Assembly (NCBI GenBank): GCA_027625915.1
Contig: JANTQA010000012.1
Span: 4,486,501 to 4,550,500 of the forward strand
From: Anaeramoeba flamelloides
Lineage: Eukaryota > Metamonada > Anaeramoebidae
Length of the DNA stretch: 64,000 nt
Direction of reading: 5' to 3'
Of this stretch, positions 13,701 through 30,786 are shown piece after piece. The notes under the pieces were generated by a model. The model was not told the DNA's origin. It searched no databases and saw only the letters and a list, made by a program, of their open reading frames with translations. Position 1 is the first letter of the stretch. Each line of letters opens with the position of its first letter. The translations under genes and the position numbers were made by a program.

Positions 13701-15493
13701 TTGAATAGGAAAAGTTTTCATGAAGTTCGAAGAGATATGTATTTAAATTGGTTTTTAAAACACTTTGGTTGAAATTTCCCAGAGCAATAACAACATTGTA
13801 AATTGAGATCTTTCAAATTTAATTTTTTCGAATTGGACAATTTTTAAATTCAAAAAATTGACTAATAAAAAAATAAGGTTTTAAAAAGATATAATTTTGT
13901 TCCTATGAGACACACTATTTTTAAATAAAAAGGTACATTGTTAATGAACCTTTTCCTAAAATATGAATAATTTTACAATTGACCCCCTTCCCCTGAAAAT
14001 CGTTATAAATATTCACAAAAAAATTGAAATTTGGTTAAAAAAAGTTCAACAGGATAAATAGTGAAAAACAAGTTTTTGATTGGAAACATGACTTACAATT
14101 GTAAAGTAAGATCCAATTAACTTAATTAAAAAAAAAATAAATAAAAACTAAATGGATGTTTCACTACTGACAGTTTTTCTAATACTATTATTTGTTGTGG
14201 GTTTTTATTTGACTGATGTAACATTGTTAGATTTTTTAAGAAAAATAAGACTTTTTATGATATCTTCAAACGACCTAATCTGATTTCTATAATAAAACAA
14301 GTTGATTTAAATTGTATTTTTTTTATTGGTTTGATAAAATACAATTTTATACTCTATTCTTTGAAGTCTATTGGTTTCTTCTTTTTATTGCTTTTACTTT
14401 TTTTTTTTCATTTTCGTGAAGGTTTCCTTTTAAAAATCATGCCGAACTGTGTTTTTCTCAAATGGTTATTATTTTTTTAATTTAGTAGAAGTTGAAATAC
14501 TTTATGTAAAAAGAATATTTGTATATGTTAGGGGGGGGAAATAAAAACACACAGTTTCTTTCTCATTTCATAAGAGTTTTATCTCAAACAAAAAATCATA
14601 AATTTGTTGAAAAGAACTCTATTTTTTTGGTTATTTGTAGAATCAAATCTTATTAAAAAAGAAGATTTGCTACTTTTTGTGATAACAATTTATGGGTTAT
14701 TTTTTGAAAAGGGTATTTATTGATTTATTAATTTTAATTCTATATCTATTCCTTTAAACAATTCCTCAGATCACTAAATCCTTAATCTTGATATTTAATC
14801 CATTTTTTTAAAAACAGAGATTTTTTAAAATGATTTAGAATTAAAAATTACACAAACTATTATTTTCGAATTGGCTTATCTTCCAAAAAATAAATTTCAA
14901 ACCAAGTACATATAAAATAAATTGAAAAAATATAAAAGATTATTTTGAAAAATCTTATTTAAGAAAAGATATTAATTGATCTAAAAATCTACTTATTACT
15001 TCTTTTTTCATTATTTCATTTCAAAAATAAAGTAATTATTTTTAAAATTTAATATAATTGAATGATCTTGAAGAAATTGAAATTAAGAGAATCGAAATTA
15101 GAATTTATATTTATGAAAACTCGTTTCTCATGATTTGTAATTTAATTTAATAACAAAAATTATTTTTACGATTGATTATTTTTTCTCAAGAATAATAGAA
15201 TTATTGAAAAATTTCAAAACAAAATTACACCCTATTATCAGAAATTTGGGTTTTTACAACAAACAACAAGTAAAAAATGAAATACAAAAAGTCCAATTTG
15301 AAGTTGTAATGTACCAATAAATTTGGTTTTTACCAAACATTTCATTAATAAATAAAATTTGTGGAATTAGGATACGATCAAAATAGGAATAATTCAACCA
15401 AAAAATTTTCATTTTTTATTAAACTTTTCTTTTTAGATATTGTATTTTTTGTAAACAAACCAATTTGGATATCAAAAGATAGAACTCTCTCAA
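10788..15493. other. Spacer between divergently transcribed CARMIL and Rab genes
   Basis: 4.7 kb with no recognised gene. Contains the Tc1/mariner-like MITE at 13139-13335, a C10 run near 12186 and a G8 run near 14531, rare in this A+T-rich DNA. A stretch near 14350-14420 resembles 6180-6240 (ATTCTTTGAAGT, TTTCTTCTTTTTATTG). Must hold both promoters, none recognisable by eye. Confidence 0.5.
13139..13335. mobile_element. Tc1/mariner-like MITE (CAGTCAGTT ends), copy 1
   Basis: Nearly perfect palindrome: CAGTCAGTTCAACTTTTAAG on the left, complemented at the right end, with arms of about 70 bp (GGCACA, AAGGCACATAAAAAATCTCA) and a central A/T loop. TA at 13137-13138 and 13336-13337. 197 bp, no coding. 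Confidence 0.87.
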
Positions 15494-19773
<4,280 letters not shown>

Positions 19774-20005
19774 GTTATTCGACCCCTCCCCAGTATTTAA
19801 AACTATTTAAAAAGAAGTATGAATTGAATTAATTTAAAAAATTTTTCTGAACTGAAAATTTAAATCTAAAGGAGGGTTTATTGGATTATTAATTTTTGTT
19901 TTTTTTTTTGTTTTCTATTTTCTTTTTTTTTCTTTTTCATTTTTTTGCCAGATTTCTTTGGTTGATAACCATTAACATTGTTGTTTTTTTTTACTTTTGC
20001 CCTTC

Positions 20006-20011
20006 AATAAA
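20006..20011 (+). terminator. Polyadenylation signal of the Rab gene
   Basis: AATAAA about 235 bp downstream of the Rab stop, after a T-rich 3' UTR and followed by an A/T-rich tract. Canonical signal in the right place and on the right strand; cleavage site not determinable by eye. Confidence 0.45.
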
Positions 20012-20167
20012 GATTGTAATTAAAAAATACAAGTTATTTTAAACTAATCTCTTCATTTTTTTTTTTTGGTAATTCCCTCTTGCTCTCAGAAATTAATTTA
20101 ACCTACCACAGATCGTATTTCACAGACCAAATGAATTTGGATTTTGATAATAGGTTTTAAAGATTTT

Positions 20168-20300
20168 CAAACTTTTTTGATCATCTTCACTGAATGGAAT
20201 TGTTGATCCATTTTAATCACTTCATTTTCCTCACTTTGATCCTTTTCTTGATTTTCCACTACAAAAAAAGTATCAATACCTTTCCCAGTTCATCCTCATA
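20168..20300 (-). pseudogene. Orphan 3' coding remnant, possible nucleotide-cyclase tail
   Basis: A compositionally richer patch on the minus strand. One frame, open for about 42 codons to TGA, starts TGKGIDTFFVV and continues into a Glu/Gln/Asn-rich tail. The motif GKG-x3-TFFVV resembles the last strand of class III nucleotide cyclases (KGKGxxxTYFL), but it is short. The frame is closed immediately upstream. A different frame upstream (HEDMDYEDELGK, around 20303-20340) meets it with a one-base offset, and the two frames share the GK codon region. It may be a decayed gene end or an exon of an unseen gene. No further cyclase motifs were found upstream. Weak call. Confidence 0.22.
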
Positions 20301-21755
20301 ATCCATATCTTCATGTGTTTTATACTACCGGTGTTCAGGAATCTTAAAGCGGGTAAATTTTTTTTCCTCTATTTAATTGTTTTAAAAATATTAATTCAAC
20401 AAATTAAAAAAAAAATTCATTCAGTATGACAAACATAACAATTAAATTTGTATTTTGAGAGTTTTTTTTGATAAACAATGTAATCTTACAGAGATCTTCA
20501 AATATTTTTTTTTGTGGTTTGTATTTTGGTTTCTAAAAATAAATAGTTAATGTGTATAATCCAAATGGATTTTGAATATAAACTCCATTTCACTCAAAGG
20601 TGCCCAGATTAAAATGAAAACTCACTTTTTTTTTCTAAGAATCAACCAAACTACAATTATTTCGGAATAATAAACATAATAAACTTCAGATTAGATCTGA
20701 TAATCATGAAAGAAAAACCTAAACAAACTAAAAATTTTCAAAAAAACAAAAAAATGTTAAGGGAGTAGCCTCAATTAATTTTTTTTTTACACCAATAACT
20801 AAATAAGGATTCCTTATCTAGAAACATGTTTAAAATTGATAAAAAAACAGGTTTTTTCAATGTTAGAACTTTTAGTTCTTGTTTTTTGAGAAAAATTTTA
20901 CAATTAGTCAAAAAAGTGATTTTTACAATTTTTTTTTAAAAATAATATCTTGAACGGACTAGAATTTTTTGATTAATTTTGGATTGAATTACTGTTTCAA
21001 AATTAATATTTATTCTCATTTGGAAAAACGAAAAAATAATTGAAAACTAGTGAATTTTATCTCTTTCACTTCTATTCATCCAACTTGATTCTATAAAGAA
21101 CTCAATTTGTTTTATCAATAATTACTTTTACCAAAAATAGTTCTCATTCTTTTCTTTTATTTTTTTTAACTCTGACAAAAACTTTTAGAATGATAATTTG
21201 GAATAACTTTTTAAAACTTCAAATTTGACAAAAACAAAAGAGTGTAAACTCAAAAAGTGGTTTCAAGAAAAAAAAAAGAATGGTACAAGAAAAAAAGAAA
21301 ATCTATTATTTTGAGTAAAGCATATATTGCATATTTTTTTTGAATCAAACTGTTTTTTCCTACAAATACGAATAAACTTTTTCAGGTTTATTTTTCAAAT
21401 TATTTTTTGTACGTCTTCCACAAATATAAAAAGGTTTTGCTTTCTTGCTCATATTTTTTTTTTATTTTTGGTATTTTTGCGAAAAGTGTAAAAAGGTAAC
21501 TTTCAAGAAAGTGAAAAAAATGAAAAATTTTTTATTGCTATACAAACAATAACTAAATTTAATGAATACCTTTTATCGAGATTTCATTACTATACTAAGA
21601 AGTTTTTCACTTTGATTTCAAATATAAGTAATTGGCAAAAAAAAATTCTAAATGTTTATTAAATTCACCTAAAAAAAATTTAATAGAGACGAGTACCTTA
21701 AAAAAATTTTTGGAACCTTTTATTCGAATATCTTTTTAAAAATCTCTATTTCTTT

Positions 21756-22467
21756 TTTTAATTGTAATTTAAGGGAGGAGTTTAGAATTCTTCTTGTTTA
21801 CCCGAATTCCTAAACTTGAATTTAGAAATCGTATAATAGATTCAAACATAGTCTTATTATCTACTAGAGCTAATAAAGATATTGAATCTTGTTTATTAAT
21901 AATATTATAAATATTATTATTATTTAAAATAAGTGAAAAATTATTTTTTTCTAATTCAGAAATCCAGATTTTCCGATTATTTTCATAGGTTGGACAGTTC
22001 CAGAGAAAATGATTCAAATCTTCAATGATATCTAAAATCTTTATTTATTTTACACAATTGATAAAATTGTGATTTATTTTTGTTCATAAAATAAGAATAT
22101 CTATTAAGATATTTTGTATAAAATATTAACTTTAGAATAGAAGTTAAACCCTTCCATTTTAAATATTTTTGCTGTTTGTTAATATTTCCCTGTATCAAAA
22201 TTATTTTCAAATAATTTTGTACTTTTCAACTTGGACTATTTTTTAATTGATTAATTGGGTAAACTTCGAGTTCAGATTCTAATTCTTTTAAATTTCGACC
22301 TTTCCAATTAATGTTTTCTGTTTCTTTTTCTCTGAAGGGGAGAAGATTTATTAATTTATCATAATGGAAAATTTTTAATTTTTGAATTAATTTGAATTTT
22401 CTTTTGTAAATTGTGATTCTTGTCAAATCAATTTTTGCTTCAGTTTTATAGATAATTCTTGGGGAAT
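21756..22467 (-). mobile_element. 5'-truncated LINE copy with 17-bp target-site duplication
   Basis: Carries the C-terminal part of the same LINE reverse-transcriptase ORF found at 28850-29541, in opposite orientation and very similar (NHFLWNCPTYENNR versus DHFLWNCPAYENNR). It ends with the shared 3' sequence CTTAAATTACAATT and an A run. The 17-bp sequence AAAATCTCTATTTCTTT occurs at 21739-21755 and again at 22468-22484. This is the expected signature of target-primed reverse transcription with 5' truncation. The coding frame is broken in several places, so it is a dead copy. The zinc-knuckle first cysteine seen in the sister copy is Tyr here (QFYQLCKINKD). Confidence 0.85.
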
Positions 22468-22484
22468 AAAATCTCTATTTCTTT

Positions 22485-23852
22485 AGAAAATAAAAATTGT
22501 TGATATTAAGATTTATAAATGGTAAATATATACATTTTAAAAGGAATTAAAAAGTCTCATTTTTCTTAATGTTAAATTGGAGTTTTAAAGGATTTTTTTT
22601 TTTTTCAAATTTAGTTTATTAAAAAAAAGAAAAAAACAAAAGAAAAAAGCAAAAAAATAAAAAATATAAGTAAATCAGAAAAAAGGGAAAGATTTAAAAA
22701 TTGAAAATTTATTATGAGAAATATAATGAATTAAACCCATAGAATATATTCTATTTCTTCAATATAACTGGACCCCTTTGATCAAAAAAGAGTTTATTAG
22801 AAATTATTTATTTTCCAATTCAAATATCCACAAACAAAACCAATAGAGGTATAAGTGTTATCATAAATCTAAATTTTATTAATTTATTTATAAAAACTTT
22901 ACAAAAGAAATTGTCATCTAAGAAGAAGCAATTTTCGTTCTTTAAAGTTTGTAAAAAGAAGCCTTTTTTATATTTTCAAAAAAATGAAAAATAATTGCAA
23001 AAAAATTTTCAATTGGAAAAAATATTATTTTACAAATTGTTTGGGCTTAATACACAATAATCATTATTTCAATTTAAATCATTTTCAGAAGAAAAAATAT
23101 TTATTATGAATTTTTAAGGACAAATTTCCTAATTCCCATATATCTTCAAGAATTTTTTTTTTTTTAAAATCAAATTTTATATGAAAACAAAAAACAGTTT
23201 CTAAGTAAAAATTATTAATTATTTCAAAATTTTAGCTATTAAAACTAATTATTCAAAATTAATTGAAATTTTTCATAATTTTCCCTTTCAATTTCCAAAA
23301 AAATCACTCTGATAAATTTTAAAATAGAAAAAAAGTGATCTCCCCCCATTTCTATTTTATTATCACATAAATCTATAGTATAAATTAATTATTTGATTTT
23401 CTCATTTTAATTTTGCAAAATATTTTCTACAAGAATATTTAGATTTATTATCTCCAGTGTAAAGATGACACTTCTTCAACGATAATAGCTTTTAGAACAA
23501 CATTTAATGCAATGAAATTTAAATTATCTAATTTTTTTTTTTTTCTTATAAAATTTCCAAAATTTATATGAATAGATTTTGAAATAATACTTCGTTTTAT
23601 ATCTTTGAATTAAATTATTTAAAATTTCAAATAAAATAAAAACTCAAGTAAATAAGATACCTTAACAATATTTTTTCTACTGTTTTTTTTTTTTTTTTTA
23701 TTATTTATGAAAACAGTTTATTTTCTATTATTTGTATAAATTATCAAAAATGAGAAAATAGGATAAAAATATTCAATTTTCAATTATGCATGCAAAAAAA
23801 AGATTGTTATGAAAGACAAAATCATAAAACCGATTGATTTCAAAATCCCTTC
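22485..23852. other. A+T-rich intergenic spacer
   Basis: Between the truncated LINE and the 3' end of the TLDc gene. Homopolymer A and T runs dominate; no coding, RNA or repeat signal recognised. Confidence 0.5.
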
Positions 23853-25106
23853 TTAAAACTCACAAAAAACTTCGATTGATTGAAATTCCCAAAAGCCGGT
23901 AGTTCCTGACAAATAATTAGTGGTGCTTTGATTTTGTTGGCTCAAAATCTCATCTGACCAATAAGAATAACCTAAAGCTGAAAAACAGCTTGCAGGCTCA
24001 TCAAAATTGAGAAGTAAATCATAACCCTTGCCACCACCCCAAATTGGCCCATAGTCTTTGTTCGTTGTTAATTCAAAAGAACCTTGTCTGAGCCTTCTTT
24101 TAAAGATGAGTGGCTTTCTGTTGTTATTTTTGGATCTTAAAGAAAAAATGAATGAATTTTGATTTTGTGTATTAAAAAATGTCCCACTGCGTGGTGGGCT
24201 CCACCAATCCCCATCAGCGTATCCTCCAAATAGTGATCCATTTTTCAACTTGATCAACGTTAGTGATTTTCCTTTTTTATCACATTTGTTATGGAACACT
24301 CTATTGCTCCAGCCATGTATATCTGTTGAGTATCGAAGTTTCAAGTTAGAGTTAAACCCTCTGTTTTGTAACCATTTTTGAAGAGTTTTGCAATAGCCTA
24401 AATGGTTCTCTTTTTCTGTGTCAAGAATCATTGATCCCCTAAGAAAATTGTTTACTCCGTCTTTCTTTATTTCTTTTTCTTTTTCTTTTTCTTTTTTTTT
24501 TTTTTTGTTATTGACTTTTTCTTTTAGATCCTTATTTTCAATCTTAAGTTTCTTGTTTTCTTGACTTAGGTGTTCTATTGTTTCTTCAAATTTTGTTGTG
24601 TTCTTTGCAAACTCGGATTTCATTTGTTTATTTTCATTCAGTAGGAATTCAATTTGGTTTTGGTACTCTTTAAATTTCTCTTCAATAACAATTGTTTCAT
24701 AGTATTGATCAATGTGCAATAAATTTTTGTTTTCTAACACAAAATCTTGTAAGCCAAGTGACAATAGAAAGTGATCATCATCTTTGCTGTATTCAAATGT
24801 AGAAGTGTTGTTTTCAATCAGAAGAAGAACAGAATCAGCCTTCTTCTTCGTCATCTTTGTTTCAACAACGCAGAAATAAGTTTTTTTTTCTTTTTCTTTC
24901 TCTCTCTCTTTTTCTTTTTCTTTTTCTTCATTTTTGCGATCTATTTCAAAGGGTTTGTAAACCATAAGGATGATTTGGCTCTTGTTTTCGTTTTTGTGTG
25001 AGGTAAAAATTAGGATATATTGTTTAGAAGAGATTTCAATCTTTTTGTGTGATAAAACAACCCAATAGTTTGGAGACTCAGATTGGTACTCTATTGGAAA
25101 GGACAT
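23853..25106 (-). CDS. Coiled-coil TLDc-domain protein (single exon)
   Basis: A 417-residue intronless ORF. Residues 1-130 form an N-terminal region of unknown fold, interrupted near 63-80 by a Lys/Glu tract (KEKEREKEKEKK). Residues about 140-215 are a heptad-rich coiled coil followed by a second Lys tract. Residues about 240-417 are a TLDc-type domain: LKLRYSTDIHGWS, then LTLIKLKNGSLFGGYADGDW, FIFSLRS, YGPIWGGGKGYDLLL and a final FWEFQSIEVF strand. In animals and fungi TLDc domains occur in oxidative-stress and V-ATPase-interacting proteins; many amoeboid protists have large families joined to coiled coils, with unknown roles. The ATG at 25106 is the first in frame and gives MSFPIEYQSE. The neighbouring SPRING and LINE units do not suggest a shared function. 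Domain call is strong; function is open. Confidence 0.85.
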   Translation of the reverse strand: MSFPIEYQSESPNYWVVLSHKKIEISSKQYILIFTSHKNENKSQIILMVYKPFEIDRKNEEKEKEKEREKEKEKKTYFCVVETKMTKKKADSVLLLIENNTSTFEYSKDDDHFLLSLGLQDFVLENKNLLHIDQYYETIVIEEKFKEYQNQIEFLLNENKQMKSEFAKNTTKFEETIEHLSQENKKLKIENKDLKEKVNNKKKKKEKEKEKEIKKDGVNNFLRGSMILDTEKENHLGYCKTLQKWLQNRGFNSNLKLRYSTDIHGWSNRVFHNKCDKKGKSLTLIKLKNGSLFGGYADGDWWSPPRSGTFFNTQNQNSFIFSLRSKNNNRKPLIFKRRLRQGSFELTTNKDYGPIWGGGKGYDLLLNFDEPASCFSALGYSYWSDEILSQQNQSTTNYLSGTTGFWEFQSIEVFCEF

Positions 25107-25326
25107 TTTTTAATTGAACGTGTCTAAAAGAAAAAAGTTGTTAAAAAGTGTTAAAATTTCCTATTGAAATTTTGAAAAAAATGAAAATAATTGAATCCTC
25201 TCGTTTGTTTCCATTCAACAAATAATTTTCTTTCAGTACAAAGTTATGTTTGTAATATCAAAAATAGAATTTTCTTCCAAGTTTTTTCTAATATAGTGAG
25301 ATTTGAAGCAGGAAAACAATTTCACC

Positions 25327-25506
25327 TTAAGGGACTAATCTCTATTAAATTTATTTTACCTAAATGTAATAGAGATTGAGAAATTTTTTTGGCAATTACT
25401 TAGATTTGAAAACTCTGTTTATTTATACTATTAAACATATTTCTTGATAAAGAATCCTTATTAAGAAATTGGTCAAATAAAAAAATAATCGAGACTAGTC
25501 CCTTAA
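25327..25506. mobile_element. TTAA-flanked inverted-repeat element (180 bp)
   Basis: Left end TTAAGGGACTAATCTC, right end GACTAGTCCCTTAA: imperfect terminal inverted repeats of about 15 bp bounded by TTAA. The terminal GGG/CCC and TTAA match the larger elements at 40864, 51935 and 60997, so this is probably a short non-autonomous relative. It lies about 220 bp upstream of the TLDc start codon. Confidence 0.6.
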
Positions 25507-26228
25507 GGGAGGAACAAAACATAAATGACCACTCAAATTGGAATATGTGATAATTTTTATAAAATGTTATGATCTAAGTTTTAGATTCTCCAAAATTGTA
25601 AAAAAAAAAATTATAAAACAGTCAACTTTACCTAATATCTACAATTAAAATTTCAGAGAAAGGATGATTGTTCAAAAAATTGAAATAAATTTTGAGAAAT
25701 TTATTTAATTTATTTTATGGGGATTATTTTTTCAAGATTTTGAGATATAAAACTAAACACTTTCACTTTGATTTTTCAGATTAGAATTATATTATATTTA
25801 AGTAATTATTTTCAGATAATTTTCTACAAATATTCTCCAAAATCAAATATTCTTTAGACATCAAAAAAATAAAAATATAATTATTTTTATTCAACTTTCT
25901 ACTTTGGACAAGAGAAAATTCATTTATAATTGAAATTTTTAAATATATCTTTATCTTTAATTAAACCATACGTTCTTTTAAAAATAATTTTTTTTATTTA
26001 GGAATATAATTACAATATTATAAAACAAATTTAAGGTTAAGTAATTAAATTCATTTTTTTACCCTTCTCGAAATATTCCAATTATTAAAGATTAATAAAA
26101 AAATAATCAACGATGTTTTTTAATATAAATTTTTATATATAAAATCTACTAGGATATTTGAAAAAATAAAATTTATTTCGGAAAATTTAAAAATTGAAAT
26201 AATTGTTTCTAATTTGATAGTCTTGTTT

Positions 26229-26285
26229 ATTACTTTTTTTTTTTTTCGATTTTTTTTTCGATTTTTTTTTCGATTTTTTTTCGAT
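26229..26285. repeat. Short tandem repeat of CGATTTTTTTT units
   Basis: About four to five units of CGA followed by 7-10 T, upstream of the long LINE copy. It could mark the 5' region of that element or be an independent microsatellite. Confidence 0.7.
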
Positions 26286-26659
26286 TGTTTTCTTTTACTT
26301 CTTTTATTTAGATGAAAATTATTACCTATAAACCATTAATCCTTGGAAACTTAAATGTAGTTTTTATATTACGTTTGGAAAAAGATAATAAATTGGGTTT
26401 TTTTTTGCCTATTTTTGATTTTACATGTGTCCAAATTTTTGGTAGGGGTTTATATGTGGCAAAGTTCATTTTTTTCAGTAAAACTAATTTAAATGGTTTC
26501 TGATAAATAATTTTTTGATTGAATTACCCTCATTTTCTTTTGGATAAGATAAAATAAAATTCATCAAAATGAAAATGGAAATGGAAAAAATGTATAATTA
26601 ATTTCAATGAAGTAAAAATATAATGAAAGATCAGGGTTCAGATAATATGATTAGGAAAA

Positions 26660-29562
26660 ATGCTTTTGAATTTTAATATTGGTACATAAAATATTGGTAT
26701 ATTGTCACCAGATATAAAAGAGAAGTTACTGGTGAAAGAAATTGAAGCCAAATATTTTGATAAAATATTTCCATAAATATTAAAGTTTTATTAGAAAGAT
26801 TCAAAAATATGTTTTTTGATAAAAATAGAAAAGGTGGTTTACTAATAATTGTAAAAAATATTTTTAAAGATTTTACAAGAGAAATATTAGTTCCAGATTC
26901 GGATATAATGGGGATACAATTCACAGATTATATTATAATTAATTTATATAAAAGATATGATAGAAATTTAGTTTTTTATAAAAAAAATTAAAAATATTTT
27001 ACAACAATATCAATTCCACAAAACCATTATTGGGGGTGATTTTAATTTAAATGAGATACAAATTAAACAATTTTCACTTTATAATTTTAAAATAATTTCA
27101 AATAATAAACCAAGTCGGAATGAAAACAATTTAGATTATTTCATCACAAATAATAAAATTTAAAAAAAAAAAATAAATCAATTTCTATTAAAAAATACAA
27201 TTAGTGACCATAACGCAATATTAAATCAATTTAATATTAATAAAAAATGGGAAATTAAAAAAAACATATTGTATAAAAGATGTATTTAATTTTCAAAAAA
27301 AAGTTCAATCTATTTTTTAAAAAATAATAATTATAAAGTAACAGAATCTATCTTCAAAAAGTTTAAAAAACAATTTATAATGAAAGATAGAGTAGTTTTG
27401 AATATACCTAAAAATGAAATAAAATTATTTAGTTTGATTAACAGAGTTTATTATAATAAAGAGTTGATAAAAGAAATTAAAGATAGAAATAATAATAAGT
27501 ATCGAAAACTAATTGATCAAATTAATATGGAATTCGAAAGTAATTATAATTTTTGGAAAAAACTTAGCCGGATAAGAGAATCTTCAAAAAAAATGATTTT
27601 AAATAATAATAATTTGGAAAAATCCTATTTTAATTATGTCAAATCAATAAGTAAAAAACCAAAAAAATATATAATAAATTTTATAAAAAATTATTATTTA
27701 GATAAAGAAAATTTATTTGATTTAGAAATTAAAGAAATATTCTCAGTTGCCAAAATCGAAGAATTAATTAAATATCAGAAAAATAAATCAGTTCAAGATT
27801 TTGACAAAATTAAACATTATAAATCAAGTAAAAATCAAAGTTACGAATTTTATTTAAATTATGAAAATTTTCTAATTACAATTCAAAAAATATTTCTAAA
27901 TTGGATACAAGATATTTCTCAAAAAAATATTAATTTTATCAAAAAAAGAAATATATTATTCATTCATAAATCAGGAGATGATGGGGTCCCACTTAATTAT
28001 AGACCCATTTCCATAAACAAAACACTCCCAAGATTTTTTTCTTAAATTATTATATGCTGGGATACAAGATTCTTGGGACATAGTATCAAAAAAAACAATT
28101 TGGATTTAAGAAAAAATTAGATACACGGATTGCTGTTTTGAATTTATTATATAAATATAAAAAAATTATAGAAAAAAACAAAGAAAAATGAAAATGTATA
28201 TATAGTTACAATTGATATTCAAAAAATGTTTTGACTCTATTCATCATTCATTGATTTATCACTCAATTAAAAAAATTTATCAAAAATGAAATTTTAAAAA
28301 GGTTTCTACTTGCTTATTACTCAAAGGAAGGAATAGGTGTTTACCAAGGAGATCCATTATCTCCTCTATTATTTGGTTTTATTTCTCATTTTCTTTTAGA
28401 AAAAATCAATTCACTAGCAATACACGTACAGATGTTTGCTGATGATTTGATATTAATAATGAAAGGATCAATGATTGAAATAAATTATCAATTACAAAAA
28501 ATATATAAAATAATAAAAGATTTTGGAATGAATCCAAATGATGATAAAACAAAAAAAAACCCTAATACCAAAAAGAAATTTTATATCTTGGTATTTGGTT
28601 AGATAAAAAAACTCATCTAAAATTTAACTTTGATAAGGTCAATAATAATTTTGAAAAAAATCCTACATATTTTTAAAGAAAGGAATTTTTTGAATGGGTT
28701 AAAAATTCAATTCTTTAAAGCCGTTTTACATAGTCAACTATTATATGGGTTGGAGATATTTGACTTTACAGAATCTGATTTCAAAAAAAATTGATATTTG
28801 GATTAATAAGAAAATCACAGAATCGCTTTTTAATAAACCCACATTCCCCAAGACTTATCTATAAAACTGAAGCAAAAATTGATTTGGCAAGAATCACAAT
28901 TTACAAAAGAAAATTCAAATTAATTCAAAAATTAAAAATTTTGGGATTTGATAAATTAATAAATCTTCTCCCCTTCAGAGAAAAAGAAACAGAAAACATT
29001 AATTGGAAAGCTCGAAATTTAAAAGAATTAGAATCTGAACTCGAAGTTTATAGAATTAATCAATTAAAAAATAGTCCAAGTTGGAAAGTACAAAAGTATT
29101 TGAAAATAATTTTGATACAGGGAAATATTAACAAACAGCAAAAAATATTTAAAATGGAAGGGTTCAACTTCTATTCTAAAGTTAAGAAATTATACAAATT
29201 ATCTTAATAGATATTCTTATTTTATGAACAAAAATAAATCACAATTTTGTTAATTGTGTAAAATAAATAAAGATTTGGATATCATTGAAGATTTGGATCA
29301 TTTTCTCTGGAACTGCCCAGCCTATGAAAATAATCGGACAATCTGGATTTCTGAATTAGAAAAAAATAATTTTTCACTTATTTTAAATAATAATAATATT
29401 TATAATATTATTAATAAACAAGATTCAATATCTTTATTAGCTTTAGTAGATAATAAGACTATGTTTGAATCTATTATACGATTTCTAAATTCAAGTTTAG
29501 GAATTCGGGCAAACAAGAGGAATTCTAAACTCCTCCCTTAAATTACAATAAAAAAAAAAAAA
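26660..29562 (+). mobile_element. Non-LTR retrotransposon (LINE), near-complete ORF2, broken
   Basis: Order of parts: an APE-type endonuclease starts at ATG 26660 (LNFNIGT, a stop where Trp is expected, NIGILSPDIKEKLL), followed by GGLLIIVKN, GGDFNLNE at about 27030, NLDYF at about 27130 and SDHNAI at about 27203. An intervening region (open 27380-28045) ends in the reverse-transcriptase motif GVPLNYRPISI. Then come GVYQGDPLSPLLFG at about 28340, the catalytic FADDLIL at about 28435, and a C-terminal CCHC knuckle (LCKINKD, DHFLWNC) at 29250-29320. It ends in TTACAATA plus a 12-A tail. At least five frameshifts or stops break the ORF, for example near 26690, 26990, 28045 and 29250. No ORF1 was recognised upstream. 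Two further copies in the window share the same 3' end. Clade not assigned. Confidence 0.88.
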
Positions 29563-30786
29563 TATATTTTTTTTCTCTTTTAACCCTAATAAAAAAATTT
29601 TTTTCCTAACACCTGTATAACATTTTTATCACAAAATTTCCCTTTATATGATGATTTTTTCGATATATTTTGAAAAAAATATTCTTATAATAGGCTTCTA
29701 ACATGTTACAAATATTATAATACATTTTATAAAAAAAATTTATGTTATAAAAGTTGTTATTATAATATTTTACCACATTTTAAACTTTTATAACACCTTT
29801 ACAACACATTTACAACACTTTATATAAAAAGTGTTTTAATTAGGGTAAAAATCAAATTATAATGATTATCATTGTATTTTTCTATATTTAAATAGGTTTT
29901 ACTATGCAATGAATTAAGTCAAAAATTGATTACATCATACTTTAAAGAAACATTATTTAAATATACGTATTACTTAATTTAAATTAAAAATGAGAACAAT
30001 TTAAATTGGATTTAAAAATAAAATCAAGAAGAATTCTTGACAAATAACTCGAGAATTAATGCTTTTACAACTATTTTAATTTTTTTTTTTTTAAATTAAA
30101 TCTTATTTTTAAATGTTTGAAACAATCATAAGGGGTTGAATATATAAATATATAAATCCAAAACATTTTGAAAGAATATCCGATATAATTGATTTTGTAA
30201 AAAAAGTGCGTTCCAAAAACTAATTTTTAAAATAATAATAATAATCTCAAAAAAATGTTTATTATGAGAAAAAAAATCATTATTATTAAAAAGTCTTCTA
30301 ATGTAGAGAAACTTTCAATTTATTTTTAAATACATATATTTTTTCAATTGAAGTTTTTTGGAATTATTTTTCTCAGAATGGGTTGAAAAATAAAAACACC
30401 CCCTCAACCAATTAAAAAGGAGAATTCTCTTCTTAAATTGACTTTTCCTTAAAGAACTTTTGAGAGAAAATTACATTGTTTTAAATTGGAATTTTTACAC
30501 AAACTTGTATTTAGTGAAATTGGTTTGAATCAATAAATGGGATGGTAACAAGAAAAGTAATTTTGTTTGTATTGGACAGTTAAATAGTAGAATAGTTGAA
30601 CATTTTTAATAAAGGCTAGCGAGAAAATAATATTTTTTTTGTTTTTATTTTAAAGGTTCAAAAATAATGACTAAATAAACAAATTAAAAAAAATTTTTAA
30701 TAAAGGGATTTACAATTTGACAAATTCAATAATGAAAAGAAAAGAAAAGAAAAGAAAAAAAATAGGATAATAAAAAAATAGCTCAA
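29563..30786. other. Intergenic spacer with simple repeats
   Basis: A+T-rich. Contains a (GAAAA)n stretch at about 30734-30758 next to the SPRING stop. No gene or dispersed repeat recognised. Confidence 0.5.

Larger units (their letters stand above)
19774..21738. other. Spacer between Rab and truncated LINE
   Basis: Rab 3' UTR, then the orphan remnant at 20168. TTAAGGGAGTAGCCTC at 20758 looks like one end of a TTAA-type element without a matching partner nearby. Confidence 0.4.

Noticed and set aside
28791-29541. Two open frames of 138 and 95 codons as host genes
   Set aside because: They are the C-terminal part of the LINE ORF, matching 21756-22467 in inverted orientation.
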